Part shown: piece after piece, positions 16,735 through 25,439 of the stretch
How the letters are laid out: the number at the start of each line of letters is the position of its first letter
Position numbering within the stretch: position 1 is the stretch's first letter
NCBI GenBank assembly: GCA_023460855.1
Contig: JAEWOS010000017.1
Coordinates: forward strand, 1 to 64,000
DNA length: 64,000 bases
Source: Bacteroidota bacterium
Lineage (GTDB): Bacteria > Bacteroidota > Bacteroidia > Flavobacteriales > Weeksellaceae
Direction: 5' to 3'
The notes under the pieces: generated by a model
Told to the model about the DNA's origin: nothing
Databases searched by the model: none
What the model saw: the letters and a program-made list of their open reading frames with translations, nothing else
Position numbers and translations under genes: made by a program

Positions 16735-18138
16735 ATGTGGGATTTACTTCTTTATATAGTCTTTATTTCTGCCGTTTTTTTGCTTTACTGGTTTGCAGCG
16801 AAAAATATTCAGAAACTGCAAAATGTTATACTGCTATTTGCCAGTATTCTTTTCTACACCTATCTCGACTGGCGGTTTACAGCGTTAATTTTAGGTCAAA
16901 CGGCTCTAACTTTTTTCCTGGCCAATAAATACGACCAGACAAAGAAAAAGTATCTCATAACAACGGGTGTCATTTTAAATCTTGGAATACTCTTGTTTTA
17001 TAAATACTTCAATTTTTTTATCGACAGTTTTCAGGAATTTTTTAAATCCGCAGACAGTCTCGCTATTAAAGTTGCGCTGCCCGTCGGAATCAGTTTTTAC
17101 ACTTTCCGATTGGTAGGATACCTTCTTGATGTAAAGAACAAGAAAGCCAGTGCTGAAGATAATCCGATAATTTTTGGAACCTATTCCATGTTTTTTCCGT
17201 CGGTAATAATGGGTCCTATTGATACGGCGAAAGCTTTAATTCCTCAGTTTAAGAAAGCGCGGACTTTCAAATATGATACAGCTGCAACAGGCTTAAGACA
17301 GATTCTGTATGGAATTTTCTCTAAGTATGTCATCGGAAATAGTATTGCTGTTTTTACAGGTGAAGTTTTTGCAGATTACAAAAATCAGGATGGCTCAACT
17401 TTATTGCTTACTTTATTTCTTTATTTCATTCAGCTGTATGCGGATTTCGCGGGTTACTCCAATATCGCATTAGGCATTGCTCGTTTATTCGGAATTGAGA
17501 TTGCCAAGAATTTTAATTATCCCATTTTTGCTCAGAACATTGCTGATTTTTGGCGAAAATGGCATATGTCGCTCACTACGTGGTTTACGAACCACCTTTT
17601 CATGCCGTTGGTGATCTTTTTCCGGGATTACGGCAAATTTGGATTAATTCTGGCCATACTCATCAACTTCAGTATTATTGGTTTATGGCACGGTGCAGCC
17701 TGGAATTTTTTGCTTTTTGGAATTTTGCACGGCCTGTTTTATGTTCCGCTAATTCTTTTCGGAAATATTAACAAACAGTACAATTATAAAAAACTGGATT
17801 CGATAAATCTGAAATGGATTCTTAATGTAGTCATTACGACACTTTTGTTTATACTGTCTTTAACCTTCTTCATATCAAAGGATATGGAAATGGTTACCGG
17901 AATTTTTGGACGAATATTCTCAACATCATTATTTACGATGCCTGTATTGAAATATAAACTCATTTTTTTCTGCGCTATTATTTATATAGTTGAGTTTCTA
18001 TCGAAAAAGAAGGAATTTCCACTGGAATTCAGAAGTGAAAAATCCTTTGTTCGCCATGCAGTCTATATTGTTGTCCTAAGTTTTATAATCATCTACGGTC
18101 TTTTTAACGGAAGCCAATTCATCTATCAACAGTTTTAG
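16735..18138 (+). CDS. MBOAT family O-acyltransferase (AlgI/DltB-like)
   Basis: A 467-residue polytopic membrane protein with about eleven hydrophobic segments. Conserved blocks include LPVGISFYTFRLVGYLLDV, FFPSVIMGPI, YADFAGYSNIALGIARLFGI and FWRKWHMSLTTWF. The catalytic His of the family is His319 in GLWHGAAWN. AlgI acetylates alginate and DltB takes D-alanine from the carrier DltC; both work with an SGNH-type partner, here encoded 2 bp downstream. The dedicated ACP encoded upstream is the likely acyl donor. Acts in the inner membrane with transfer at the periplasmic side. Confidence 0.93.
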   Translation: MWDLLLYIVFISAVFLLYWFAAKNIQKLQNVILLFASILFYTYLDWRFTALILGQTALTFFLANKYDQTKKKYLITTGVILNLGILLFYKYFNFFIDSFQEFFKSADSLAIKVALPVGISFYTFRLVGYLLDVKNKKASAEDNPIIFGTYSMFFPSVIMGPIDTAKALIPQFKKARTFKYDTAATGLRQILYGIFSKYVIGNSIAVFTGEVFADYKNQDGSTLLLTLFLYFIQLYADFAGYSNIALGIARLFGIEIAKNFNYPIFAQNIADFWRKWHMSLTTWFTNHLFMPLVIFFRDYGKFGLILAILINFSIIGLWHGAAWNFLLFGILHGLFYVPLILFGNINKQYNYKKLDSINLKWILNVVITTLLFILSLTFFISKDMEMVTGIFGRIFSTSLFTMPVLKYKLIFFCAIIYIVEFLSKKKEFPLEFRSEKSFVRHAVYIVVLSFIIIYGLFNGSQFIYQQF

Positions 18139-18140
18139 CA

Positions 18141-19058
18141 ATGAAAACCTTGCTTCTTAAAGTTACAGCTTATTTGTTGGCGTTAGCAGGAATTTATTTC
18201 TTTTTTGCATCATTTGCAGGGGGAAATACAGATGGAAATTACAGACATTTCGCCGTAGAAAAACCTACCAATATCATTTTGGGTGATTCAAGAAGTTCGC
18301 AGGCAATTGTCCCGTCTGTGCTGAACAATAAACTGGGAAGAAGTTTTGATAATTTCTCATTAAATATCGTGCATTCGCCTTACGGAAAAGTATATCTCAA
18401 TGCGTTGAATAAGAAAATTTCTCCCGAAACAAAGGAGGGAATTTTCATATTATCTGTAAGTCCGTGGAACCTGGCTTTAGGTAGCGGTATAACCGATGAA
18501 AAAGACTTTCCAGAGAACAGTTCACCGCTTACCAATATGCATTTTTACGACCTGCAGCCCAATATTGAATATCTTTTAAAAAATTATAGTGGCAACTGGT
18601 ACCATATTTACAGAGATCGGGAGGAACAGGGAAAATCCAATGCGTATGTTCACAAAGATGGTTGGCTGGAAGTGACAGTTGAGATGGCTAATCAGGAAGT
18701 GGAAAAAAGAAAGGCCTCTAAAATAAAAGATTATCAAGGATATGCGGCGAATCAAAGTTTGTCGGAAGATCGGTTGAATGCATTGGAGGACATTATCGAT
18801 TTCCTCAAGCCAAAAGGTAAAGTTTTTCTGGTACGAATTCCTGCATCAGAAGGAATTATGAAAATCGAAAATGAAAAATTTCACGAATTTCCAGCACGCA
18901 TTCAACAATTAGTTGATAAAAAAGAAGTTCCATATTTTGATTTTTCTCAGAAAAGCAGCAGCTACAAGTACACCGACGGCAACCATATGTATAAAGAATC
19001 TTCGAAGATGATAACCGCAGAAATTGCAGATTCCATCAGAAGATATCAATCAAAATAA
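18141..19058 (+). CDS. SGNH-like partner of the MBOAT acyltransferase (DltD/AlgJ type)
   Basis: A 305-residue protein with one N-terminal membrane anchor (about residues 5-24) and a periplasmic domain. LGDSRSSQAIVP holds Asp49-Ser50, the likely nucleophile, and DGNHMY near the end holds Asp279 and His282 in the DxxH arrangement of SGNH hydrolases. Similarity is to the general DltD/AlgJ/AlgX plan and not to one subfamily. It follows the MBOAT gene by 2 bp and overlaps the convergent glycosyltransferase gene by 9 bp. It probably passes the acyl group on to the polysaccharide, or holds the acceptor. Confidence 0.75.
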   Translation: MKTLLLKVTAYLLALAGIYFFFASFAGGNTDGNYRHFAVEKPTNIILGDSRSSQAIVPSVLNNKLGRSFDNFSLNIVHSPYGKVYLNALNKKISPETKEGIFILSVSPWNLALGSGITDEKDFPENSSPLTNMHFYDLQPNIEYLLKNYSGNWYHIYRDREEQGKSNAYVHKDGWLEVTVEMANQEVEKRKASKIKDYQGYAANQSLSEDRLNALEDIIDFLKPKGKVFLVRIPASEGIMKIENEKFHEFPARIQQLVDKKEVPYFDFSQKSSSYKYTDGNHMYKESSKMITAEIADSIRRYQSK

Positions 19059-19988
19059 TTCCTTTCTAAAATTGATATTATAAAGTCCTGATTTGATTGA
19101 TGGAAAATCGGTTATTAGATATTTCACAATCATTCCCCATTTTCTTAAAAGTGGAGCATTGGCAATTTCAAAGCTGCGGTGCATCCTTGTGATGTGAAGT
19201 AATTCTTCTTTTGGCATCTTTGGTTCGTTTTCTGCCCATTTTTTCATGTGATTCCAGAAAAGTACTCTCGTAGAAGCCGGTTTAATTTTTTTTGAATCGA
19301 CCTGCGAAATCCTGTTGTTTTCGTGTACTCCTCTCATTGCAACTGCTTCATCAAGTATTCCGGGATACAGATTGCTGTAGAACGCAAGCCTCAGGATAAA
19401 ATCCGTATCCTGGTGAAGTTGCAGGTCCGTCTTCATCAGCGCATCAATTTTTTCAAGCGCTGTTCGCCTGATCGTAAGTGCGTCGATGCTGAAAAGTCCG
19501 AAACTGCCGCGTAAGCCGATCAAACCGGGAAAAACATCTGTTGGCGGATGCTTTTTGTATACGGTATCCAGTCTATCACCATAAACGCTGAAATACTGTT
19601 CCTTCGCGTTTTCCGACCAATAATGAACTCCAATCGCGCCGTACACGCCATCAACATCAGGATTTTTGAAAAGTTCCTTTTCCGCATCGAAGCGCTTTGA
19701 CAAGAAGAAATCATCTGCATCCAGAAAAGCAATGAATTCTGAGCCAGCCATCTGCATTCCCAGATTTCTGCTGGCGCCGGCGCCGTGATTCGCTTTGTCC
19801 GGATGTTGGAACAGTTTTACACGCGCATCTTTTTTAACAAGATTGCGGCAGATTTCCAATGCGTTGTCCGGTGATTTATCCTCAATCAAAATAACTTCTG
19901 CTACCTCACCGAATTGCAATGCAGAATTCACGGCCTGTTCCACATATTTTTCGGCATTATAAACGGGAATGATTACTGAGATTTGCAT
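19050..19988 (-). CDS. family 2 glycosyltransferase, tandem copy 1
   Basis: 312 residues, the same length as its neighbour at 20002. MQISVIIPVYNAEKYV starts the GT-A fold; ANHGAGASRNLG near 67-78 and DADD at 90-93 are donor-site motifs. The phrase HQDTDFILRLAF (near 207) is the acceptor/catalytic block, and RGVHENNRIS follows. The two neighbours share these motifs in the same order and spacing, pointing to tandem duplication. It is the last gene of the block C operon, and its end overlaps the convergent SGNH-like gene by 9 bp. Confidence 0.9.
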   Translation of the reverse strand: MQISVIIPVYNAEKYVEQAVNSALQFGEVAEVILIEDKSPDNALEICRNLVKKDARVKLFQHPDKANHGAGASRNLGMQMAGSEFIAFLDADDFFLSKRFDAEKELFKNPDVDGVYGAIGVHYWSENAKEQYFSVYGDRLDTVYKKHPPTDVFPGLIGLRGSFGLFSIDALTIRRTALEKIDALMKTDLQLHQDTDFILRLAFYSNLYPGILDEAVAMRGVHENNRISQVDSKKIKPASTRVLFWNHMKKWAENEPKMPKEELLHITRMHRSFEIANAPLLRKWGMIVKYLITDFPSIKSGLYNINFRKELF

Positions 19989-20001
19989 GAAAATTTTAAA
20001 A

Positions 20002-20940
20002 TTATTTGTTGAGGTATGTAAATCTGTAGCGTGTTTTCAGAATATTTGGATTTCGTATCACGGACGAAGCAATTCTAAAATATTTTTGTAGGCCTGTTTT
20101 CTGCGAAATTTCAAAAGATTCTTTTTGCAGAAGAATATGCCGCTTATAATCCGGGCTGAGTTCTTTAGTATCTGCCCAGTCTGAAATAGAAGTCCATAAA
20201 AGCAACTGTCTTTTATTATATCCGTCCGAATACAGTTTTATTTTCGTAATTCTGTTATCGTCATGCACTCCTCTCACAGCTACTGCTTCAGATATATTTC
20301 CCGACTTAAGATTGCAGTGATAAGACAGTTTGATGATGAAATCGCTGTCCTGATGCACGCGCAAACTTTCGTTAAATCTCAAGCCGTTTTTCCTGATGGA
20401 TTCAGTTCTTACTGTCAGTCCGTTCAGGTGAAAAAAGTTTCCAAAACTGTTGTCGAGTCCTAAAAGTCCGTAAAAAACATCTTTCCCTTCTGCATGTTTT
20501 TTTACAGTGGTTAGTTGCGTAGTTTTAAATTTCTCCTGAAATTCCAGTCTGCCTTTCTCTGTGAGAAATTCAGTGCCAATTGCATTGAATACTCCTTCAA
20601 TGTCCGGATTTTCAAATAATTTTTTATCTGTTTCAAATCTGTCAGGAAGGTAGTAATCATCAGCATCCAGAAAAGCAATGAATTCCGCGGTGGCACTTTC
20701 CAGTCCTAAATTTCGGGTTGCTCCGGCTCCATGATTACCTTTATCGTGATGTTGAATTAACTTGATTTTCTCAGAATTAGCAGCTAAATTTTTACAAATT
20801 TGCAATGAATTGTCATTTGAGCCATCCTCTATTAGCAAAATTTCCTGAACTTCTTCTAGAATTAAAGCAGAACGTGCAGCTTTGTCTAAAAATTTTTCAG
20901 CATTATAAACCGGAATGATAACTGAAACCTTCATTTTCAT
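20002..20940 (-). CDS. family 2 glycosyltransferase, tandem copy 2
   Basis: 312 residues, paralogous to the protein at 19050. MKMKVSVIIPVYNAEKFL, GNHGAGATRNLG (about 68-79), DADD at 92-95 and HQDSDFIIKLSYH correspond one to one with motifs in the downstream copy. A second Met two codons after the first could also be the start. It follows the asparagine synthase-like gene by 17 bp and precedes the paralogue by 13 bp. The two may add similar sugars to different acceptors. Confidence 0.9.
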   Translation of the reverse strand: MKMKVSVIIPVYNAEKFLDKAARSALILEEVQEILLIEDGSNDNSLQICKNLAANSEKIKLIQHHDKGNHGAGATRNLGLESATAEFIAFLDADDYYLPDRFETDKKLFENPDIEGVFNAIGTEFLTEKGRLEFQEKFKTTQLTTVKKHAEGKDVFYGLLGLDNSFGNFFHLNGLTVRTESIRKNGLRFNESLRVHQDSDFIIKLSYHCNLKSGNISEAVAVRGVHDDNRITKIKLYSDGYNKRQLLLWTSISDWADTKELSPDYKRHILLQKESFEISQKTGLQKYFRIASSVIRNPNILKTRYRFTYLNK

Positions 20941-20957
20941 ATAGTGAAACTAAAGAT

Positions 20958-22757
20958 TTAGTTTAAATGCAGTTTATAGTTTTCCGCCCAAATTGCCAAT
21001 TGCAAAAGATTCCATTCTTTCCGGTCTCCATCCATGAATTTTTGCGTTGAGTCAAAACTGATGATGTCAAAAACTTTACTATTGCGGTCCGATAATAAAT
21101 TCTTTGACAGTTCTTTCATGCTTTTCTCCTTTAACCAATCCTTCACAGACAGACCAAAACCCTGCTTATGTCTTTGACGGATGGAGTCTGTCCAGTATTT
21201 TGACATGCTTTCGCGAAGAATAATCTTGTCATTGTCGTCTGAAATTTTTAAGTTTTCGGGAAGCTGAATGCAGAATTCAGCAAAATCTTTATCAAGAAAC
21301 GGCGTTCTTACTTCCAGTGAATTAGCCATCGCCATCCGGTCTGATTTCACCAGCATATTTCCGGGAACATATTTTTCAAGATCCACCCGCATAATATCAT
21401 TTAAAGAATGCGGATTAACTGTAAAACTGTATTCCTGTTCGAATTTTTCTGTAATTCCCAGCTGGCTGATTTCTTCGGGACCAAAAAAATTCCTTACCTG
21501 ATTCTGGTGAAAATCGAGAATATTATTGTACCTCAGATTTTGTTGTGTTACATAGCTGACAGGTTTTAACCGGTTGTAGAAATTTAAACCGGCCCTGGCT
21601 ACGATGCTATTGTAGCTGAAGTGGTTTCGCAACTGATTTTCGAGCGTATAGAAACTGTAACCCCCGAAAAGTTCATCGCCAACATCACCGGCAAGTACGA
21701 CAGTGAGATGTTTTGCAGCTGCCTCACAGATCTTATATTGTGGAACATAACTCATGTCAGCGAAAGGTTCATCAAAAAATTTAGAAACCTTCAAAGTTTC
21801 ATCAGCTATATTCCCTTTGTTTTCATGAATTTCAATGTGATTGGTGCGGTATTTTTCAGCAATTTCTTTGGCAAACTTCAATTCACTCTGCTTACTGTCA
21901 TAACCAAAACTAATCGTGGTTTGCTGAGGCAGAAATTCATTCACCATTGCCACAATCGTAGAGGAATCCAGTCCGCCGCTTAAAAAAGATCCGACTTCCA
22001 CATCAGCAACCAGTTGTTTCTTGACCGCATTTCTAAGCAGCGATTCGAATTCTTCTTTAGCTTCTGAAAGGGAAATTTTCAAATCTCTGGGCGGAAGCTG
22101 CCAGTATTTCTTCAAAGTTATTTTGCCGTCATTCCATACAAGTACATGAGCCGGCGGAAGCGTATAAATATTGGAGAAAATACTTTGCTGAGCATTAACG
22201 TAACCGTTTTTTAGAAAATGATATACAGCTTCCTGATTGACTTCCGGTTTAATGAGGCCAGAAGCCAGAATAGATTTAATTTCTGATGCAAAAATGAACT
22301 CTCCATTTGCTCCTGTGGCGTAATAAAAAGGTTTTTCACCGAACCGGTCCCGTGCGCAGAACAGTTTCTGATTATTCTCATCCCAAATTGCAAAAGCAAA
22401 CATGCCGGGAAGATTGTGGATGAGTGCTTCCCCTTTTGCCTGATACATCGCCAGTATCAGCTCAGTATCTGAGGTTCCGCGGTACGGATAGTCGCTGAAG
22501 TTTTTCTTGATTTCCTGATAACCGTAGATTTCTCCGTTCAGAATGATACATTCACTTCCAGAATTAGAGAACATGGGCTGCTTCCCGGTTTCCGTGAGAT
22601 CAACAATAGAAAGACGACGATGTCCCAGAGCTGCGTTTTCAAAGAATTCATGGCCTTTTGCATCCGGACCACGGTGCGCAACCGCATCCGTCATCTGCTG
22701 AAGAGGCGCAGCGTAATTTCTGGCATTGGGTGTGATGATACCGGCTATTCCGCACAT
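20958..22757 (-). CDS. asnB: asparagine synthase (glutamine-hydrolysing) homologue
   Basis: 599 residues. The class II glutamine amidotransferase domain starts with MCGIAGI (Cys2 is the nucleophile after Met removal), followed by HRGPDAKGH and LGHRRLSIVDL. The synthetase domain has the ATP PP-loop SGGLDSS at 260-266, then FADMSYVPQY and LAGDVGDELFGGY. The chemistry is ATP-dependent transfer of glutamine ammonia to a carboxylate. Within glycosyltransferase operons, homologues of this kind are thought to amidate uronic acids in O-antigens or capsules, so the target here may be a sugar acid and not free aspartate. Both readings remain open. Confidence 0.9.
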   Translation of the reverse strand: MCGIAGIITPNARNYAAPLQQMTDAVAHRGPDAKGHEFFENAALGHRRLSIVDLTETGKQPMFSNSGSECIILNGEIYGYQEIKKNFSDYPYRGTSDTELILAMYQAKGEALIHNLPGMFAFAIWDENNQKLFCARDRFGEKPFYYATGANGEFIFASEIKSILASGLIKPEVNQEAVYHFLKNGYVNAQQSIFSNIYTLPPAHVLVWNDGKITLKKYWQLPPRDLKISLSEAKEEFESLLRNAVKKQLVADVEVGSFLSGGLDSSTIVAMVNEFLPQQTTISFGYDSKQSELKFAKEIAEKYRTNHIEIHENKGNIADETLKVSKFFDEPFADMSYVPQYKICEAAAKHLTVVLAGDVGDELFGGYSFYTLENQLRNHFSYNSIVARAGLNFYNRLKPVSYVTQQNLRYNNILDFHQNQVRNFFGPEEISQLGITEKFEQEYSFTVNPHSLNDIMRVDLEKYVPGNMLVKSDRMAMANSLEVRTPFLDKDFAEFCIQLPENLKISDDNDKIILRESMSKYWTDSIRQRHKQGFGLSVKDWLKEKSMKELSKNLLSDRNSKVFDIISFDSTQKFMDGDRKEWNLLQLAIWAENYKLHLN

Positions 22758-22761
22758 AACT

Positions 22762-23691
22762 TTAACGCGATATTGAGTATTTAAAGGTTTTAAGAATCTG
22801 CAAAAGTAAGATTCTCAAATCTTTCGAAATGGTAAATCTTTCGATAATGGTACGATATAATTTAACATTGAGAAGGGGATTTGGAAATTCTGGTCTAAAA
22901 AAATAGGCAGATACCAAACTGTCCAGATCCTTGATAATTTGATTATTAGCTCTTTTGTCCTTATTGTAGTCTCTAATATTCGAAAAAATTTCGATTGAGG
23001 TTCTAAATTTCTTTTCAGTTTCCAGCGAACTGAAAACACCGCCGTCATGTAGACGATAAACACCAATATTTTTGTTGAAAGCACGTCCTTTTCCAAATTC
23101 AAGAACATGATAAAAATAGTACAAATCACGGTAATTTGGATATACGTCAATCCATTTTAAATCAATAAGGTGCCGTATGATAAGGTATGTGAAAGTTTGT
23201 GTCGGTCTGTTCTGAAAAAAACTTTCCTGAGTGTAATCGACATATTCTTTGTCGCTGAAAATATAGTCTTTGCCATCATCCGTCAATTTTCCGCTCTTCT
23301 CGTGTAAAAGCGAGTTTCGGGCAGTGGTCATCACGTAATCAGTATTGTTTTCAAGAAAATCAAACTGAAACTGCAGTTTATTTTTATCTGTCCAAAAATC
23401 ATCACCCTCGCAATAAGCTACATATTTTCCAGCAGCTTGTTGGAAGGCGAATCTTTGATTTTCTACAAATCCGATATTTTTGTCGTGGCGGTAGTAACGG
23501 ATTATTTCCGGATACCTTTTTGAGTAGCTTTGAATAATTCCATCTGAATTATCGGGTGAGGCATCATTGCAGATTATAAGTTCGAAAGGGAAATCTGTCT
23601 GTTGATTCAATACACCTTCAATGGCCATATTAAGAAATGGCCCGTGGTTGAAAGTAAGCATGATTACAGAAATTTTAGCGGTTTCTTTCAT
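22762..23691 (-). CDS. family 2 glycosyltransferase
   Basis: 309 residues. KISVIMLTFNHGPFLNMAI and CNDASPDNSDGII begin the GT-A domain; CEGDDFW has the metal-binding GDD at 96-98. The DKNIGFVENQRFAFQQAAGKY stretch is usual in the WfgS/WfeV-like enzymes of O-antigen clusters. It overlaps the upstream glycosyltransferase gene by 17 bp, so translation of the two is probably coupled. The C-terminal 60 residues are basic and amphipathic and may touch the membrane. Donor unknown. Confidence 0.88.
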   Translation of the reverse strand: MKETAKISVIMLTFNHGPFLNMAIEGVLNQQTDFPFELIICNDASPDNSDGIIQSYSKRYPEIIRYYRHDKNIGFVENQRFAFQQAAGKYVAYCEGDDFWTDKNKLQFQFDFLENNTDYVMTTARNSLLHEKSGKLTDDGKDYIFSDKEYVDYTQESFFQNRPTQTFTYLIIRHLIDLKWIDVYPNYRDLYYFYHVLEFGKGRAFNKNIGVYRLHDGGVFSSLETEKKFRTSIEIFSNIRDYNKDKRANNQIIKDLDSLVSAYFFRPEFPNPLLNVKLYRTIIERFTISKDLRILLLQILKTFKYSISR

Positions 23692-24517
23692 TTTTTATTT
23701 TTCTGATCCTGCCAAGAACCTTATTAAAAAAGAACTTATTAAAGAAATTTAATTCTTTCTCAATGAGCTGAATTTTCCACGCAGCCTTTTCCAACTGTTT
23801 AATTAAAGAGATCGGATCGTCATAATATTGAAAATACAAGTGCCGGTTTTTGGAATAAATATAATTATTTGTTTCCTGAAGTACTTTATGATCTGACAAC
23901 TGGGTATCACGTCCATCTTCTCGGAGTCTGTAATTAAAGCCCAAGTAAGGTAATTGCTTCACGCCTTCGGGTTTTAACGCACAGTAACGAATAAAAAAGT
24001 CCCAATCCTCTCTGAGTTTCAGGTTTTCATCAAATCTTCCCGCAGTATCCCATAAAGACTTTTTAATCATACACCCGCAATAAATTATATTCCTTTGAAG
24101 CATTTTCTTCATATCAAAAGCAGGCAACTTCCATAATTCGTTTGTACGGCCAAAAAACTGTGCTTCCCCAATGGCAAGAATCGCTTGGGAATCATGGTGA
24201 AACTCTTTTGCAAGCCTTTCAATATATTCGGAATTAATCGTATCATCGCCGTCAAGCAAAAATATAAGCTCATTTACAGCGGAATCTATTCCTCTATTGC
24301 GAGCCTTTGAAACCCCGCCATTTTTAATATCAATTATTTTGATAAAATCTCTCCCTGCGCGAATGATTTTAAGGACTTTAAGAGTAGCATCCGTGGATCC
24401 GTCGTTTACAAAAACTATTTCATCCGGAACATATGTTTGCCCCATAACGGAATTGAATGTTTCCTCTATATATTCCGCGACGTTATAACAGGGAATGATG
24501 ACGCTTACGGGCTCCAT
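23675..24517 (-). CDS. family 2 glycosyltransferase
   Basis: 280 residues. MEPVSVIIPCYNVAEYIEE starts the GT-A fold, VNDGSTDAT near 38 and LDGDD at 88-92 form the donor and metal site, and NGGVSKARNRG (about 66-76) is the conserved linker. LREDWDFFIRYC near 168 contains the ED catalytic/acceptor pair. The C-terminal tail is basic (FNKVLGRIRKIK). It abuts the preceding gene (1-bp overlap) and overlaps the next by 17 bp inside block C. Confidence 0.88.
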   Translation of the reverse strand: MEPVSVIIPCYNVAEYIEETFNSVMGQTYVPDEIVFVNDGSTDATLKVLKIIRAGRDFIKIIDIKNGGVSKARNRGIDSAVNELIFLLDGDDTINSEYIERLAKEFHHDSQAILAIGEAQFFGRTNELWKLPAFDMKKMLQRNIIYCGCMIKKSLWDTAGRFDENLKLREDWDFFIRYCALKPEGVKQLPYLGFNYRLREDGRDTQLSDHKVLQETNNYIYSKNRHLYFQYYDDPISLIKQLEKAAWKIQLIEKELNFFNKFFFNKVLGRIRKIKNERNR

Positions 24518-25437
24518 TATTTAATATTTAAAAATGCATGCTGTTTTTTAGAAATTGTTTCTCTCGCACTTAAGATTTCGTGAATGCGTTTTTTCTGATA
24601 AAGAAACTCTTTTAACTCTGCATTAGCTCTGGAAAATTTACCTTTCAGGAATAGAAGCAAAATATCTTTTAGAAATTCTCTGTAAACGAGAGATTTTTCA
24701 AAATGAATTCCGGGGTCGAGATATCGCTGTTCCCTTTGTACTCTTCGCGCATTAATCTGGTTTGTTTTACCGAAAGTCTGTTTTCCGTCGTGTACTACAA
24801 AGCTCCTTGTACAGATGAGTATTTTTTTTCTGAAATACATGATGCGCTGCACATATTCATAATCTTCTGAATAATGAAAAAAATAGGTATTGAAACCGCC
24901 AATTTCTTCAATTGTTTTTTTAGTAAGCATCCAGTGCGCTGCGTTCACAAAATCTATTTCGTATATTTTTTTTGTGCAGTTCAGTAATGCATCGGAAAGA
25001 AATCGGTTGTTGTGAGAGTTTCTGGAAAGATATCGTTCAAAGAAGATATCTAATTTCTTTTCGCTGCCATCAAGATGAATTGGACTCAGAATCCCAATTT
25101 TCTCTTTTTCAGGATACTCCTGATAGGCCTCGAGCATTTCTTTCACAGAATCTTCATATATCCACGCATCCTGATTCATCAGATAGAAAAAATCTGCACC
25201 TTTAAGGTAAGCGTTCTCGATGCCGATATTGTTGGCCTTTCCAAACCCTAAATTTACAGAGGACTGTGTAAGATTTACCTCAGGAAAATTCTCCAGGATA
25301 AAATCTGCCGTACCGTCGGTGGAGCCATTATCCACAACTTCGACCTGCAGCGGTACAGACGAGCGCCGTAAACTCATGAAACACCGTTCTGCCCACTTCA
25401 TACCGTTATAAGTTACAATTATTACTGTTACCTTCAC
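24517..25437 (-). CDS. family 2 glycosyltransferase, rhamnosyltransferase-like
   Basis: 306 residues with a GTG start (GTG AAG GTA). KVTVIIVTYNGMKWAERC, VVDNGSTDGTADFI and VNLGFGKANNIGI are the pattern of the WbbL/RfbN-type rhamnosyltransferase subgroup of GT2, in which NQDA (residues 88-91) replaces the usual DxDD. NAAHWMLTKKTIEEIGGFN and HYSEDYEYVQRIMY follow in the right order. The subgroup fits transfer of a deoxysugar such as rhamnose, but this is family inference. It begins 2 bp after the stop of the 25440-26426 gene. Confidence 0.87.
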   Translation of the reverse strand: MKVTVIIVTYNGMKWAERCFMSLRRSSVPLQVEVVDNGSTDGTADFILENFPEVNLTQSSVNLGFGKANNIGIENAYLKGADFFYLMNQDAWIYEDSVKEMLEAYQEYPEKEKIGILSPIHLDGSEKKLDIFFERYLSRNSHNNRFLSDALLNCTKKIYEIDFVNAAHWMLTKKTIEEIGGFNTYFFHYSEDYEYVQRIMYFRKKILICTRSFVVHDGKQTFGKTNQINARRVQREQRYLDPGIHFEKSLVYREFLKDILLLFLKGKFSRANAELKEFLYQKKRIHEILSARETISKKQHAFLNIK

Positions 25438-25439
25438 TG

